Below, one piece after another: positions 20,105-29,420 of a stretch of 64,000 nucleotides of DNA. The notes beneath the pieces were generated by a model, which saw only the letters and a program-made list of their open reading frames with translations, was not told the DNA's origin and did not search any database. Within the stretch, counting starts at the first letter, position 1; every line of letters starts with the position of its first letter. The stretch is from Uliginosibacterium sp. (GTDB lineage: Bacteria > Pseudomonadota > Gammaproteobacteria > Burkholderiales > Rhodocyclaceae). The stretch covers positions 186,001-250,000 of the forward strand of contig JADKDZ010000007.1 of NCBI GenBank assembly GCA_016718265.1, in the 5' to 3' direction. Made by a program: the position numbers and the translations under genes.

Positions 20105-22516
20105 ATGAAATACGGTTACTTTGATGACGCCAAGCGCGAGTACGTCATCACCAATCCGAAAACTCCGGTCAAATGGATCAACTATGTCGGCGGACTCACC
20201 TTTGGTGGCTTCATCGACCAGACCGGTGGTTCGCTGATCTGCAAGGGCGATCCGGCACTGAACCGCATCGTCAAATACCTGCCGCAAGCGCCAGCATCCG
20301 ACTTCAAGGGTGAGACGCTCTACCTGCGCTTCAAACAGGCCGACGGCAGCTACAAGGTCTTCTCGCCTTTCTTCGTCCCGACGCTGGACAAGTACGACCT
20401 CTACGAGTGTCACGTCGGGTTGGGCTACTCGACCTACATCTCCGAGTTCTATGGCATTCGCACCGAAGTCACGGTTTTCGTGCCTTTTGGCGAAACCCGC
20501 GTCATCCGTGACATCAAGGTCACGAACAAGACCGGCAAGCCGATCGCAATCGACGCAATCCCGGTGGTCGAATACACCCACTTCGATGCGCTCAAGCAAT
20601 TCACGAACGCCGACTGGGTTCCCCAGACCATGCAGAGCCGTGCAGTTCGCGAAGGCGAACTGATGGCGCTGACCCAGTACGCATTCATGAATCGCGACAC
20701 GGCGGTGAACTACTTCACATCCAACCTGCCCGTCTCTTCGTTCGAGTCCGACCGTAAGCGTTTCCTTGGCGACAACGAGTATGGCTCGTGGCGCGCACCG
20801 CTCGCGCTCGACAACGCTGAGCTCTCTAACTTCGAAGCAAACCGTGGCGACAACATCGCGGCCCTGCTCCACCACCTCGGCGAGCTTCAGCCTGGCGAAA
20901 CGCGCCGCCTGATCACTCAGCTTGCGCAGGCCAAGACCGTTGAGACCGACTCAGTGGCAATAGCCAGGTTCCGGGATCCCGCCAACGTTGATAGTGCCCT
21001 CGCCGAACTGGCAAAATTCTGGGACGACTATCTCGCCGCACTGCAGGTCAAGACACCGGACGCGAACTTCAACAGCATGATCAACGTCCACAACCCGCGC
21101 CAGTGCAACACGACCAAGAACTGGTCGCGCGATCTCTCGCTCTACCAACTGGGCTTTGGTGGACGCGGCATTGGCTTCCGAGACAGCTCTCAAGACTCGA
21201 TGGGGATGGTCGCCAACGATCCGGAAGGTGCGCATGGTCTGATCACCAAACTGCTTCACGTGCAGAACCGCGATGGTTCGGCGATGCATCAGTTTTTCCC
21301 TTCCACAATGGTAGCCACCGCCGGCGACTCGCATGAATTCCCAGATCGCCCGCATTTCTATGGCGACGACCACCTCTGGATCATTCTGGCCGTCAATGCC
21401 TATCTCAAGGAAACCGGCAACCTGGCGTTTCTGCAAGAGCAGATTCCGTTCTACGACAAAAGCGAAGATGGCAAAGCTATCGAGGCGGGCACCGTATTCG
21501 AGCATCTCAAGCGCGCCGTCGAATTCACCTGGAGCCACCGCGGCAAGCACGGTCTGCCGCTGCTCGGGTTTGCTGACTGGAACGACACCGTCAATCTTCG
21601 AACTGGCGCGGAATCGAACTTCATTGCGCCGCAGTTCGGCCAAGCACTGAAGGAAATGATCGATCTCGCGGAGACGGTCGGTGACCTCGAACTGGTCAAG
21701 CGTTATCAGGCCTATTACGCCGAAATGAAAGAAGCGGTCAACCGTGAAACCTGGGACGGTGAGTGGTATGTACGCTACTTCGATCACGACGGTACTCCGC
21801 TCGGCTCCCGCAAGAACACTCACGGCAAGATTTACATCAATTCACAGAGCTGGAACGTGCTCTGCGGCTTCGCCGAAGGCGAACGCGCGCAGGTAGCACT
21901 GGACTCCGTCAACAAGCACTTGAACACTACCAACGGCCTCAAGCTCTCGGCGCCCGGCTTTAACGGCTACGACCGCAACCTCGGCGGGGTCTCCACCTAT
22001 CCGCCCGGGGCCAAGGAGAACGGGGGCATCTTCCTGCACACCAACCCCTGGGTGATGATTGCGGAAACCGTAGTCGGCAATGGTGATCGTGCTTACCAGT
22101 ACTACAACCAGATCAATCCAGCGTTCAAGAACGACTGCATCGACGAGTTCGAGGCCGAACCCTACTGCTACCCGCAGAATATGCTTGGCGACGAACACCC
22201 ACAATTTGGTCTTGGCCGTAACAGTTGGCTGTCGGGCACATCATCCTGGACCTACCAGGCGGCGACACGCTTCATTCTCGGGATTCAGCCGACCTACAAG
22301 GGGCTGCAAATCAACCCGTGCATTCCGAAAGACTGGGATGGCTTTTCGGCGACCCGAAAGTATCGCGGCGCAAGCTATGAAATAGTGGTGAATAATGCTG
22401 CGCATGTCAGCAAAGGGGTCAAATCAATTAGCGTCGACGGCAAGCTGATTGACGGTAACGTACTACCTTTGTTCACGAGTGGACACCACAGCGTTGAAGT
22501 AATCATGGGCGAATAA
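20105..22516 (+). CDS. Second GH94 family disaccharide phosphorylase, specificity unknown
   Basis: An 803-residue enzyme from ATG 20105 (MKYGYFDDAKREYVITNP) with GGAG ahead. It has the same GH94 architecture as the upstream gene, and a catalytic Asp in FADWNDTVNL at residue 491. It differs where cellobiose phosphorylase is conserved: FGGFIDQTGGSLICKGDP replaces the AGGYTFWKDAK type loop, and NTTKNWSRDLSLYQLGFGGR replaces the MSRSAS segment that shapes the acceptor site. It therefore probably acts on another beta-linked glucose disaccharide or derivative, such as laminaribiose or cellobionate; the sequence alone does not decide. It should feed the same glucose 1-phosphate pool. Confidence 0.82.
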   Translation: MKYGYFDDAKREYVITNPKTPVKWINYVGGLTFGGFIDQTGGSLICKGDPALNRIVKYLPQAPASDFKGETLYLRFKQADGSYKVFSPFFVPTLDKYDLYECHVGLGYSTYISEFYGIRTEVTVFVPFGETRVIRDIKVTNKTGKPIAIDAIPVVEYTHFDALKQFTNADWVPQTMQSRAVREGELMALTQYAFMNRDTAVNYFTSNLPVSSFESDRKRFLGDNEYGSWRAPLALDNAELSNFEANRGDNIAALLHHLGELQPGETRRLITQLAQAKTVETDSVAIARFRDPANVDSALAELAKFWDDYLAALQVKTPDANFNSMINVHNPRQCNTTKNWSRDLSLYQLGFGGRGIGFRDSSQDSMGMVANDPEGAHGLITKLLHVQNRDGSAMHQFFPSTMVATAGDSHEFPDRPHFYGDDHLWIILAVNAYLKETGNLAFLQEQIPFYDKSEDGKAIEAGTVFEHLKRAVEFTWSHRGKHGLPLLGFADWNDTVNLRTGAESNFIAPQFGQALKEMIDLAETVGDLELVKRYQAYYAEMKEAVNRETWDGEWYVRYFDHDGTPLGSRKNTHGKIYINSQSWNVLCGFAEGERAQVALDSVNKHLNTTNGLKLSAPGFNGYDRNLGGVSTYPPGAKENGGIFLHTNPWVMIAETVVGNGDRAYQYYNQINPAFKNDCIDEFEAEPYCYPQNMLGDEHPQFGLGRNSWLSGTSSWTYQAATRFILGIQPTYKGLQINPCIPKDWDGFSATRKYRGASYEIVVNNAAHVSKGVKSISVDGKLIDGNVLPLFTSGHHSVEVIMGE

Positions 22517-22551
22517 AAATCGAATTTATCGACACAGATTTCAGATAGCAA

Positions 22552-22589
22552 AACGGGAATTCAGTCTCAATCTGAATTCCCGTTTTTTT
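22552..22589 (+). terminator. Terminator after GH94 pair
   Basis: Perfect 13-bp stem AACGGGAATTCAG / CTGAATTCCCGTT, seven-base loop, then a run of T. Confidence 0.92.
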
Positions 22590-22635
22590 GCTCATCAAAG
22601 GCGCAGAAAGTCACGCGATGACGAGGCGTTTGAGC

Positions 22636-22747
22636 AAAAAAAACGCAGCTCTCTCAGGAGCTGCGCCAAGTCCACACCAAAGGAGGAGGGTGGAGGAGAC
22701 AATCTACGATTACACCCGGCCAAAACACTGGCAGACGGCGAATCAAC
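22636..22747 (-). ncRNA. Candidate small RNA with C-rich anti-Shine-Dalgarno loop
   Basis: On the minus strand, a promoter (TTGCAA, 17-base spacer, CATAAT) predicts a start near 22747. About 110 bases later there is a strong terminator: stem CGCAGCTC / GAGCTGCG (22644-22651 with 22658-22665) and eight U from the A run 22636-22643. In between, the RNA would expose CCUCCUCCUUUGGU (22676-22689) in the loop of a UCCAC / GUGGA hairpin, next to a second CUCCUCC. These pair with Shine-Dalgarno sequences. There is no convincing ORF on either strand here. It may belong to the betaproteobacterial toxic small RNA group, but I could not check this. Confidence 0.55.
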
Positions 22748-22753
22748 GATTTC

Positions 22754-22782
22754 ATTATGCGCAATCGCCTTGTGCGTTGCAA
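22754..22782 (-). promoter_or_regulatory. Promoter for candidate small RNA
   Basis: Minus-strand TTGCAA (22777-22782) and CATAAT (22754-22759), 17-base spacer; close to the sigma-70 consensus. No gene starts within reach other than the predicted RNA. Confidence 0.55.
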
Positions 22783-22950
22783 GATTTATTCGTCGGAATT
22801 CGACTCAATCTTTCTATCTAAAAATCAATGTGACTTATGGGCAGTCCCGTCAACATAAAAGGGCAAAAGCACCCTGCCACGCACCGTAACACCAGCGAAA
22901 TACGCTGAACAAGCTAGAATTCCCATCCCGACAGACGAGACAAATAGATC

Positions 22951-23373
22951 ATGGAATGCACAATCAAATGGGCCGGAAACGCTCAGTTTATTGCGGAGAC
23001 AGGAAGCGGGCACGCAGTCGTCATGGAAGGCGCTGCAGAACTCGGCGGGAATAACCATGCGCCTCGACCAATGGAAATGATCCTCGCGGGCGCGGGGGGA
23101 TGTACTGCATACGACGTTGTACTAATACTTAAGCGTGGCCGGCACGCGGTTACGGCCTGCGAGGTCAAAATGCACGCAGAGCGCGCTGACACCGACCCGA
23201 AGGTATTTACGAAGATCCACTATCACTACATCGTATCGGGCCAGCGCCTCAAAGCCGAAGTTGTCGAAAGGGCCATCAAGTTATCGGCAGACAAATACTG
23301 TTCAGCTTCTTTCATGCTGGGAAAAACAGCAGAGATCACACACGATTTCGAGATCCAGGATTCGGACTCCTGA
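22951..23373 (+). CDS. OsmC family peroxiredoxin-like protein
   Basis: A 140-residue OsmC/YhfA-type protein. Members use two cysteines to reduce organic hydroperoxides. Both conserved Cys are present: GAGGCTAYDVV (about residue 51) and KYCSASFML (about residue 117), with the central helix between them. The NHAPRPMEMILAG segment before the first Cys is typical. It is short but full length for the YhfA branch. It is a single gene, convergent with coq7. No thioredoxin partner is nearby. Confidence 0.85.
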   Translation: MECTIKWAGNAQFIAETGSGHAVVMEGAAELGGNNHAPRPMEMILAGAGGCTAYDVVLILKRGRHAVTACEVKMHAERADTDPKVFTKIHYHYIVSGQRLKAEVVERAIKLSADKYCSASFMLGKTAEITHDFEIQDSDS

Positions 23374-23380
23374 AGACGCG

Positions 23381-24004
23381 TCAAACCCGGGCTGCAACAG
23401 TCGTCATGACTTTCGACGCAGCCTTCATTGCGACGCGCACCGGCCACGGCAGCTCTGCCGCGCCCAGATTGCGCGCCAGGCTTGCGTGCACGGACTCGTC
23501 CTGCTTCATCTGATCAAGGATCGCACGCGAGCGCAAATCCTGCGGCAGCAGGCGATCCAAGTGCCCTTGGAGATGCGCTTCGACCTGAGTTTCCGTCTCG
23601 GCCAGAAACCCCAGATTCCAGCGGTCGCCCAAGACACCGGCTGCCACGCCGACAGCCAGAGCCCCGCCGTACCAGAGCGGGTTCAATAGACTCGTCCGCC
23701 CTCCGACTTCCTCGATACGCTGCAAGGTCCACGCCAGATGCTCGACTTCTTCATCGGCAGCAGACTGCAAGGACTCACGTAATCCCGCATCTCGCGCCGT
23801 AATGGCTTGCCCTTGGTACAAGGCTTGCGCGCAAATTTCACCAACGTGATTGACGCGCATCAGCGCCGCAATGTCACCTCGCTGTTGATCATCGAGCTCA
23901 CATTCTGGCTGCGCGCTGCCCGGGACCGGTCTGGTACTGGATGGTTTTACCGCCAAGGTCTGCAGGGCCTTGTCGAAATGCTCGATCAGCCCATCAAGCA
24001 TCAT
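23381..24004 (-). CDS. coq7: 2-polyprenyl-3-methyl-6-methoxy-1,4-benzoquinone monooxygenase
   Basis: The di-iron hydroxylase of ubiquinone synthesis (Coq7 type), about 207 residues. The start is ATG 24004 or 24001 (MMLDGLIEHFDKAL), inside the end of rppH; the longer frame upstream is rppH sequence in another frame. Metal-ligand motifs are visible: LMRVNHVGEICAQALYQGQ (Glu and His) and ADEEVEHLAW, with a second pair toward the end (QDESVHASLA). Overlap with rppH by about 11 bases suggests co-transcription. Its presence implies ubiquinone-based aerobic respiration. Confidence 0.92.
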   Translation of the reverse strand: MMLDGLIEHFDKALQTLAVKPSSTRPVPGSAQPECELDDQQRGDIAALMRVNHVGEICAQALYQGQAITARDAGLRESLQSAADEEVEHLAWTLQRIEEVGGRTSLLNPLWYGGALAVGVAAGVLGDRWNLGFLAETETQVEAHLQGHLDRLLPQDLRSRAILDQMKQDESVHASLARNLGAAELPWPVRVAMKAASKVMTTVAARV

Positions 24005-24548
24005 CGGCTCCGGACACTGCAGGAACGGGGGCTTGCTTGCCCAGCACGTAGCTCTTGGGCCTCGCGCGAATGTCGCCCTGAAACAGGATATCGGCCAGCT
24101 CATTCAAAGCGGCCTTATACACGCCACGCTTGAACTCGATCACCGATTCAAGCGGGACCCAGAAATCCGTCCAGCGCCAGGCATCGAATTCAGGGTGCCC
24201 GCTCGCCCGCAGGCTGATATCGGTATCGCGCCCAATCAGACGCAGCAGATACCAGATCTGCTTCTGTCCGCGATAGGTACTACGCCATTCGCGCTTGACC
24301 CAATGCTTCGGCACGTCATAACGCAACCATTCACGCGTGCGGGTAATCACCTGCACATGCTCCGGACGCAGACCGACTTCTTCATAGAGTTCCCGGAACA
24401 TCGCCTGCTCGGGAGATTCCCCGTGCTTGATGCCGCCCTGCGGAAACTGCCAGGAATGTTCGCGTATGCGCTTGCCCCAAAACACCTCGTTGCGTGAATT
24501 CACGATGACGATGCCGACATTAGGGCGATAACCATCCCTGTCGAGCAT
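23994..24548 (-). CDS. rppH: RNA pyrophosphohydrolase (Nudix)
   Basis: RppH removes pyrophosphate from mRNA 5' ends and triggers RNase E decay. The 184-residue protein starts at ATG 24548 (MLDRDGYRPNVGIVIVN), the family's usual beginning, with AGGTGG ahead; the longer frame adds 14 unconserved residues. The Nudix box GGIKHGESPEQAMFREL, continuing YEEVGL, is intact. The C-terminal tail after the KPKSYVLG-like region is somewhat extended. The gene precedes coq7 and is divergent from proS. Confidence 0.93.
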   Translation of the reverse strand: MLDRDGYRPNVGIVIVNSRNEVFWGKRIREHSWQFPQGGIKHGESPEQAMFRELYEEVGLRPEHVQVITRTREWLRYDVPKHWVKREWRSTYRGQKQIWYLLRLIGRDTDISLRASGHPEFDAWRWTDFWVPLESVIEFKRGVYKAALNELADILFQGDIRARPKSYVLGKQAPVPAVSGADDA

Positions 24549-24694
24549 GAAAACCACCTGAATACCATTAAGTTGAAAGGATTCTTTCACAGTTCCGGAC
24601 TTAAGGAAACATCCCCTGATCCAATCGGGACGTTCAAACCCTGGCTCAGGTACAATCGCGGGTTATCCCGGACTTTGATCACAGAATATCGACC

Positions 24695-26401
24695 ATGCGT
24701 GCCAGCCAGTTCTTCATCTCCACCCTCAAAGAAGCCCCCAACGACGCCGAGATTCTCAGCCACAAACTGATGATGCGCGCAGGCCTGATCAAGAAGCTCG
24801 GCGCCGGCATCTACAACTACATGCCGATGGGGCTGCGGGTGATTCGCAAGGTCGAGAACATCATCCGCGACGAGATGAACCGCGCTGGCGCGATTGAACT
24901 CCTGATGCCGGTCGTACAGCCAGCCGAGCTATGGCAGGAGACCGGTCGCTTTGAAAAGATGGGTCCCGAGCTGCTGCGCTTCAAGGATCGGCACGAGCGC
25001 GATTTCGTCATCCAGCCCACCTCGGAAGAAGTCATCACCGATATCGTCCGTCAGGAGATCCGCAGTTATCGCCAGCTGCCGAAAAACCTCTACCAGATCC
25101 AGACCAAGTTCCGGGACGAGCGTCGCCCCCGTTTCGGCGTCATGCGCGGCCGCGAATTCACGATGAAGGATGCCTACTCCTTCCACGTCGATTTTGACGA
25201 TCTGAAGCGCGAGTACCAGAACATGTTCTCGACCTACGCGAACATCTTTACCCGCCTGGGCCTGCAGTTCCGCGCCGTGGCGGCGGATACCGGCGCCATT
25301 GGTGGCACGGGTTCGCATGAATTCCATGTCATCGCCGACACCGGTGAAGACGCCCTGGCCTACTGCCCGGATTCCGACTTTGCCGCCAACGTCGAGCTCG
25401 CCGAAGCCGTGCTGCCGAGTGCACCGCGTCCCGCGCCGCAAGAGGCCCTCACCAAAATCCATACCCCCGCGATCAAGACGATTGAGCAGCTCGCGGGCTT
25501 CCTCAAGATCGACATCCAACGCACGGTCAAGGCCGTGGTCGTTGAAGGTGAAGACGGGGTCCCGGTTCTGCTGATGCTGCGCGGCGATCACGAAATGAAC
25601 GAGATCAAGGCCGGCAAGCTCCCCGGCGTATTCTCACCCCTGCGCTTTGCCACGCCGGCAGCCATCCGCGAGGCCTTCGGTGCCGAGCCGGGTTCGCTTG
25701 GACCGATCGGCTTCAAGGGCCGTATTTTCATGGACCGTGCCGTATCGGTGATGAGTGACTTCGTCATTGGTGCCAACGAAAGCGACTACCACTTCACCGG
25801 CGCCAATATCGGCCGCGATTTTCCGGAGTCCGAGCTCGTCGACATCCGCAACGTCGTTGAAGGTGATCCTTCGCCCGACGGCAAGGGGAAGATTGCAATC
25901 TGTCGCGGTATTGAAGTCGGCCACATCTTCCAGCTGCGTACACGCTACTCCGCGGCCATGGGCTGCAAGTTCATCGGCGAAGACGGTAAAGAACAGGTCA
26001 TGGAAATGGGCTGTTACGGCATCGGAGTCACCCGCATCGTCGCTGCGGCCATCGAGCAGAACAATGACGCCCGCGGCATCATCTGGCCCGATGCAATTGC
26101 CCCCTTCCAGCTCGTCATCGTCGCGCTGGGCTGGGGCAAATCCGAAGCCGTGCGCGAAACCGCGCTGGCACTCTACGCGGAGCTGTCGGCAGCTGGTATC
26201 GAAGTCATTCTCGACGACCGCGACGAGCGCCCCGGTGTGATGCTCGCAGACTGGGAGCTCATTGGCATTCCGCATCGCGTTGTTGTCGGCGACCGTGGTC
26301 TCAAGGAAGGCGTTGCCGAGTATCAGGGCCGGCGTGACGAGGCCGCCACGAAGATTGCAGTTGGCGAGATTACGGCTGCGCTCAAGTCAAAGCTGTTGTA
26401 A
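24695..26401 (+). CDS. proS: Prolyl-tRNA synthetase, bacterial type
   Basis: Charges tRNA-Pro. The 568-residue protein has class II motif 1 (LGAGIYNYMPMGLRVIRKVE), motif 2 (KFRDERRPRFGVMRGREF) and motif 3 (MGCYGIGVTRIVAAAIEQ). Between motifs 2 and 3 lies the roughly 180-residue editing domain that hydrolyses Ala-tRNA-Pro. The C-terminal anticodon-binding domain begins about residue 470. The length matches bacterial ProRS. A lytic transglycosylase gene follows closely. Confidence 0.96.
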   Translation: MRASQFFISTLKEAPNDAEILSHKLMMRAGLIKKLGAGIYNYMPMGLRVIRKVENIIRDEMNRAGAIELLMPVVQPAELWQETGRFEKMGPELLRFKDRHERDFVIQPTSEEVITDIVRQEIRSYRQLPKNLYQIQTKFRDERRPRFGVMRGREFTMKDAYSFHVDFDDLKREYQNMFSTYANIFTRLGLQFRAVAADTGAIGGTGSHEFHVIADTGEDALAYCPDSDFAANVELAEAVLPSAPRPAPQEALTKIHTPAIKTIEQLAGFLKIDIQRTVKAVVVEGEDGVPVLLMLRGDHEMNEIKAGKLPGVFSPLRFATPAAIREAFGAEPGSLGPIGFKGRIFMDRAVSVMSDFVIGANESDYHFTGANIGRDFPESELVDIRNVVEGDPSPDGKGKIAICRGIEVGHIFQLRTRYSAAMGCKFIGEDGKEQVMEMGCYGIGVTRIVAAAIEQNNDARGIIWPDAIAPFQLVIVALGWGKSEAVRETALALYAELSAAGIEVILDDRDERPGVMLADWELIGIPHRVVVGDRGLKEGVAEYQGRRDEAATKIAVGEITAALKSKLL

Positions 26402-26410
26402 GCCGTATTC

Positions 26411-27064
26411 GTGCGTATGCGCTTCATCACCTCCCGCACTGTTCTTCCAATCCTGCTCAGCGTCGGGCTGGGCTTGCCGCTCGCCCATGCGGGCGCGCAA
26501 CGGGAAGAAGCACTGGCCGCCAGCGTTCAAGCTGCGCTGCGTGGCAGCGTGGCTGACATGGCCTCGCCCGAGCCGGTTTTTGCAAGCATGGAAGACAAGC
26601 TCCACTGGCTGAACGAGATGACGCCACGGCTCGCCAAGAAAATTCCGGACACGCACGAACGCGTCGCATTCCTGAAAACCGTGTACTACGAGGCGCAGCG
26701 CGCCGGGCTCGACCCGCAGCTCGTGTTGGGCCTGATCCAGGTCGAGAGCGGCTTCAAGAAGTACGCGGTCTCGTCGGCCGGCGCACGCGGCTTGATGCAG
26801 GTGATGCCGTTCTGGGTGCGGACCATCGGCACACCCGACCACAATCTGTTTCACCTTCGCACCAATCTGCGTTACGGCTGCACGATCCTGCGTCACTACC
26901 TCGACATTGAAAAAGGCGACCTCTATCGCGCCTTGGGCCGCTACAACGGCAGCCTGGGCAAGCCGGAATACCCCAATCTGGTTCGCGGTGCCTGGCAGAA
27001 GAGCTGGGCATATCAACCGCTCAGATTGGCCCAGCTGCCCACCAGCACGGCCTCTACCCGCTGA
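26411..27064 (+). CDS. Lytic transglycosylase, SLT domain
   Basis: About 217 residues with an N-terminal signal peptide (MRFITSRTVLPILLSVGLG, cleavage near AHA). The SLT fold carries the catalytic Glu in LVLGLIQVESGFKKYAVS and the GARGLMQVMP motif, followed by NLRYGCTILRHYLD and ALGRYNGSLG. It would cut peptidoglycan in the periplasm with formation of anhydro-muramyl ends. The start may be GTG 26411 or the ATG at 26417; neither has a clear ribosome site. It is close behind proS and may share its transcript. Confidence 0.88.
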   Translation: MRMRFITSRTVLPILLSVGLGLPLAHAGAQREEALAASVQAALRGSVADMASPEPVFASMEDKLHWLNEMTPRLAKKIPDTHERVAFLKTVYYEAQRAGLDPQLVLGLIQVESGFKKYAVSSAGARGLMQVMPFWVRTIGTPDHNLFHLRTNLRYGCTILRHYLDIEKGDLYRALGRYNGSLGKPEYPNLVRGAWQKSWAYQPLRLAQLPTSTASTR

Positions 27065-27124
27065 CCCCTTTCCTCACTGCCACGCGCCTATCCCTGGCGA
27101 TGTGACAGCTTACCGAGCCTTACC

Positions 27125-29388
27125 ATGACCGATTCGAAACCCCGTCGCCTGTCGTTGCCTGCAAAAACCTCAACGACTGAAGCTGAACCCAGGCGCCGCC
27201 CGCCGCTTCGTGGCCCCAACAAAGCCCTGCAGGTTCGCGACGGCAAGCCCCCGCGCCACGCATTCAAGGCCGGCGCAGACAAGCCCGAGCGCCCGCATGC
27301 CGGGCCGCGTCCGGACCGACGCGACGACCGCGGCGGCTTCCGCACCGAAGGCCCGCGCGACGGTCGCCCGGATGCCCGCGGCGAGCGCCCTGCCCGCCCG
27401 AGTTTTGGCGACCGGCCACCACGGAGCAGCGAAGGCGGTGAGCGTCGAGATTTCCGCGAGCGCACGCCGAGCGAGCGCCCACGTTTCCGTTCCGACGAAG
27501 AACGCCGCCCGCGCCCAGAATCCCGCGAAGGCGACAGCCGTCCGCCGCGTCCGCGCTTTGAAGGCAGCCCGGAGAGGCAAGCGGGGCGCGGCTCTTGGGG
27601 CAACAGTTCAGGCCCGCGATCCGACGCGCCGCGCGAAGGCCGCAGCGGCTTCCGCGAACAAGCACCGAGTGATCGGCCGCGTTTCCGTTCTGACGATGAG
27701 CGCCGCCCACGTCCGGAATCCCGCGAAGGCGACAGCCGTCCGCCGCGTCCGCGCTTTGAAGGCAGCCCGGAGAGGCAAGCGGGGCGCGGCTCTTGGGGAA
27801 ACAGTTCTGGCCCACGATCCGATGCACCACGCGAAGGCCGCAGCGGCTTCCGCGAACAAGCGCCGAGTGATCGGCCCCGTTTCCGTTCCGACGAGGAGCG
27901 CCGTCCGCCCTTCCGCGAAGGCGACAGCCGTCCGCCGCGTCCGCGCTTTGAAGGCAGCCCGGAGAGGCAAGCGGGGCGCGGCTCTTGGGGCAATAGTTCT
28001 GGCCCACGATCCGATGCGCCACGCGAAGGCCGCAGTGGTTTCCGCGAACAAGCACCGAGTGATCGGCCGCGTTTCCGTTCCGACGACGAGCGCCGTCCGC
28101 GCCCGGAATCCCGCGAAGGCGACAGCCGTCCGCCGCGTCCGCGCTTTGAAGGCAGCCCGGAGAGGCAAGCGGGGCGCGGCTCTTGGGGCGGTAATTCCGC
28201 TCCTCGATCCGATGCGCCACGCGAAGGCCGCAGTGGTTTCCGCGAACAAGCACCGAGTGATCGGCCGCGTTTCCGTTCCGACGACGAGCGCCGTCCGCGC
28301 CCGGAATCCGCGAAGGTGACAGCCGCCCGCCGCGTCCGCGCTTTGAAGGCAGCCCGGAGAGGCAAGCGGGGCGCGGCTCTTGGGGCGGTAATTCCGCTCC
28401 TCGATCCGATGCGCCACGCGAAGGCCGCAGTGGTTTCCGCGAACAAGCACCGAGTGATCGGCCGCGTTTCCGTTCCGACGACGAGCGCCGTCCGCGCCCG
28501 GAATCCCGCGAAGGTGACAGCCGTCCGCCGCGTCCGCGCTTTGAAGGCAGCCCGGAGAGGCAAGCGGGGCGCGGCTCCTGGGGTGACAAACCCCAGCGCG
28601 AACGCAGCTTCGCGCCGACGCCCGCTGCACCCGCAGGTGAGGCCATCCGCCACGATGATGGCACGGTACGCCTCTCCAAGCAGATGGCGGAACTCGGCCT
28701 GTGCTCGCGCCGCGAAGCCGATGAATACATCGAGCGCGGCTGGGTCTCGGTCGATGGCGTCGTCGTGAGCGAGCTGGGCAGCCGCGTGCGTCCCGAGCAA
28801 AAGGTGGTACTCGATCCGGCGGCAGAAATCATCCAGAACCAGCGCGTCACCATCCTCATCAACAAGCCCGTCGGTTACGTCTCGGGCCAGGCTGAAGATG
28901 GCTACGAGCCTGCCGTCGTCCTCATCACCAGCGAGAATCAATGGGAAGAAGACCCCTGCCGCATCCGGCTGGAGCCACGTTTCCTGCGCAAACTCGCCCC
29001 GGCCGGCCGGCTGGATATTGATTCGACCGGCCTGCTCGTCCTCACCCAGGATGGTCGCATTGCCAAGCAGCTGATCGGCAACCACAGCGACATCGAGAAA
29101 GAATATCTGGTGCGCGTGGAAGGCACGCTCTCCGAGGAAGGCATGCGCCTGCTCAACCACGGTCTGGAACTTGACGGTGTGGAATTGCGCCCCGCCAAGG
29201 TCAGCTGGCAGAACGAAGATCAGCTTCGCTTCGTCCTGCGCGAAGGCCGCAAGCGCCAGATCCGCCGCATGTGTGAGCTGGTCGGCCTGAACGTCGTCGG
29301 GCTCAAGCGCGTCCGCATCGGGCGAATCACGCTCTCGAAGCTGCCGCCCGGCAATTGGCGTTATCTGGGCGAACACGAGAAGTTCTGA
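27125..29388 (+). CDS. RluB/RluF-family pseudouridine synthase with long repeat-rich N-terminus, apparent frameshift near 28308
   Basis: The C-terminal 235 residues form a canonical enzyme that converts a uridine in 23S rRNA to pseudouridine. They hold an S4 RNA-binding domain (MAELGLCSRREADEYIERGW), LINKPVGYVSGQ, the catalytic Asp in AGRLDIDSTGLLVLTQDG, and GRKRQIRRMCELVG. The pattern is nearer RluF than RluB. Ahead of it lies about 500 residues of Arg/Pro/Ser/Gly-rich, disordered sequence made mostly of six tandem units. The frame is lost near 28308, where one unit lacks a C that the other units have (AATCCG against AATCCCG). Restoring it gives 754 residues in one frame. Confidence 0.85.
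27531..28580 (+). repeat. Six tandem intragenic units of about 198 bp
   Basis: Units begin at 27531, 27729, 27921, 28119, 28316 and 28514, giving spacings 198, 192, 198, 197 and 198. They are almost identical in DNA. Each encodes about 66 residues rich in Arg with REGDSRPPRPRFEGSPERQ, then SDAPREGRSGFREQ, then SDRPRFRSD. Near-identity in DNA points to recent expansion. Confidence 0.95.
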
Positions 29389-29420
29389 AACGCGGCGCCC
29401 CGGTTCGCGCCTGGGCGCCC

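Noticed and set aside
27531..28580. Regularly spaced repeats that could be mistaken for a CRISPR array
   Set aside because: Units are about 198 bp with no short conserved repeat and variable spacer, and they encode protein in frame.
27088..29376. Minus-strand open frame of 762 codons opposite the pseudouridine synthase, and further long frames in the same region
   Set aside because: They mirror the Arg/Pro-rich repeats of the plus-strand gene. Repetitive GC-rich DNA stays open in several frames; no start signal or family features.
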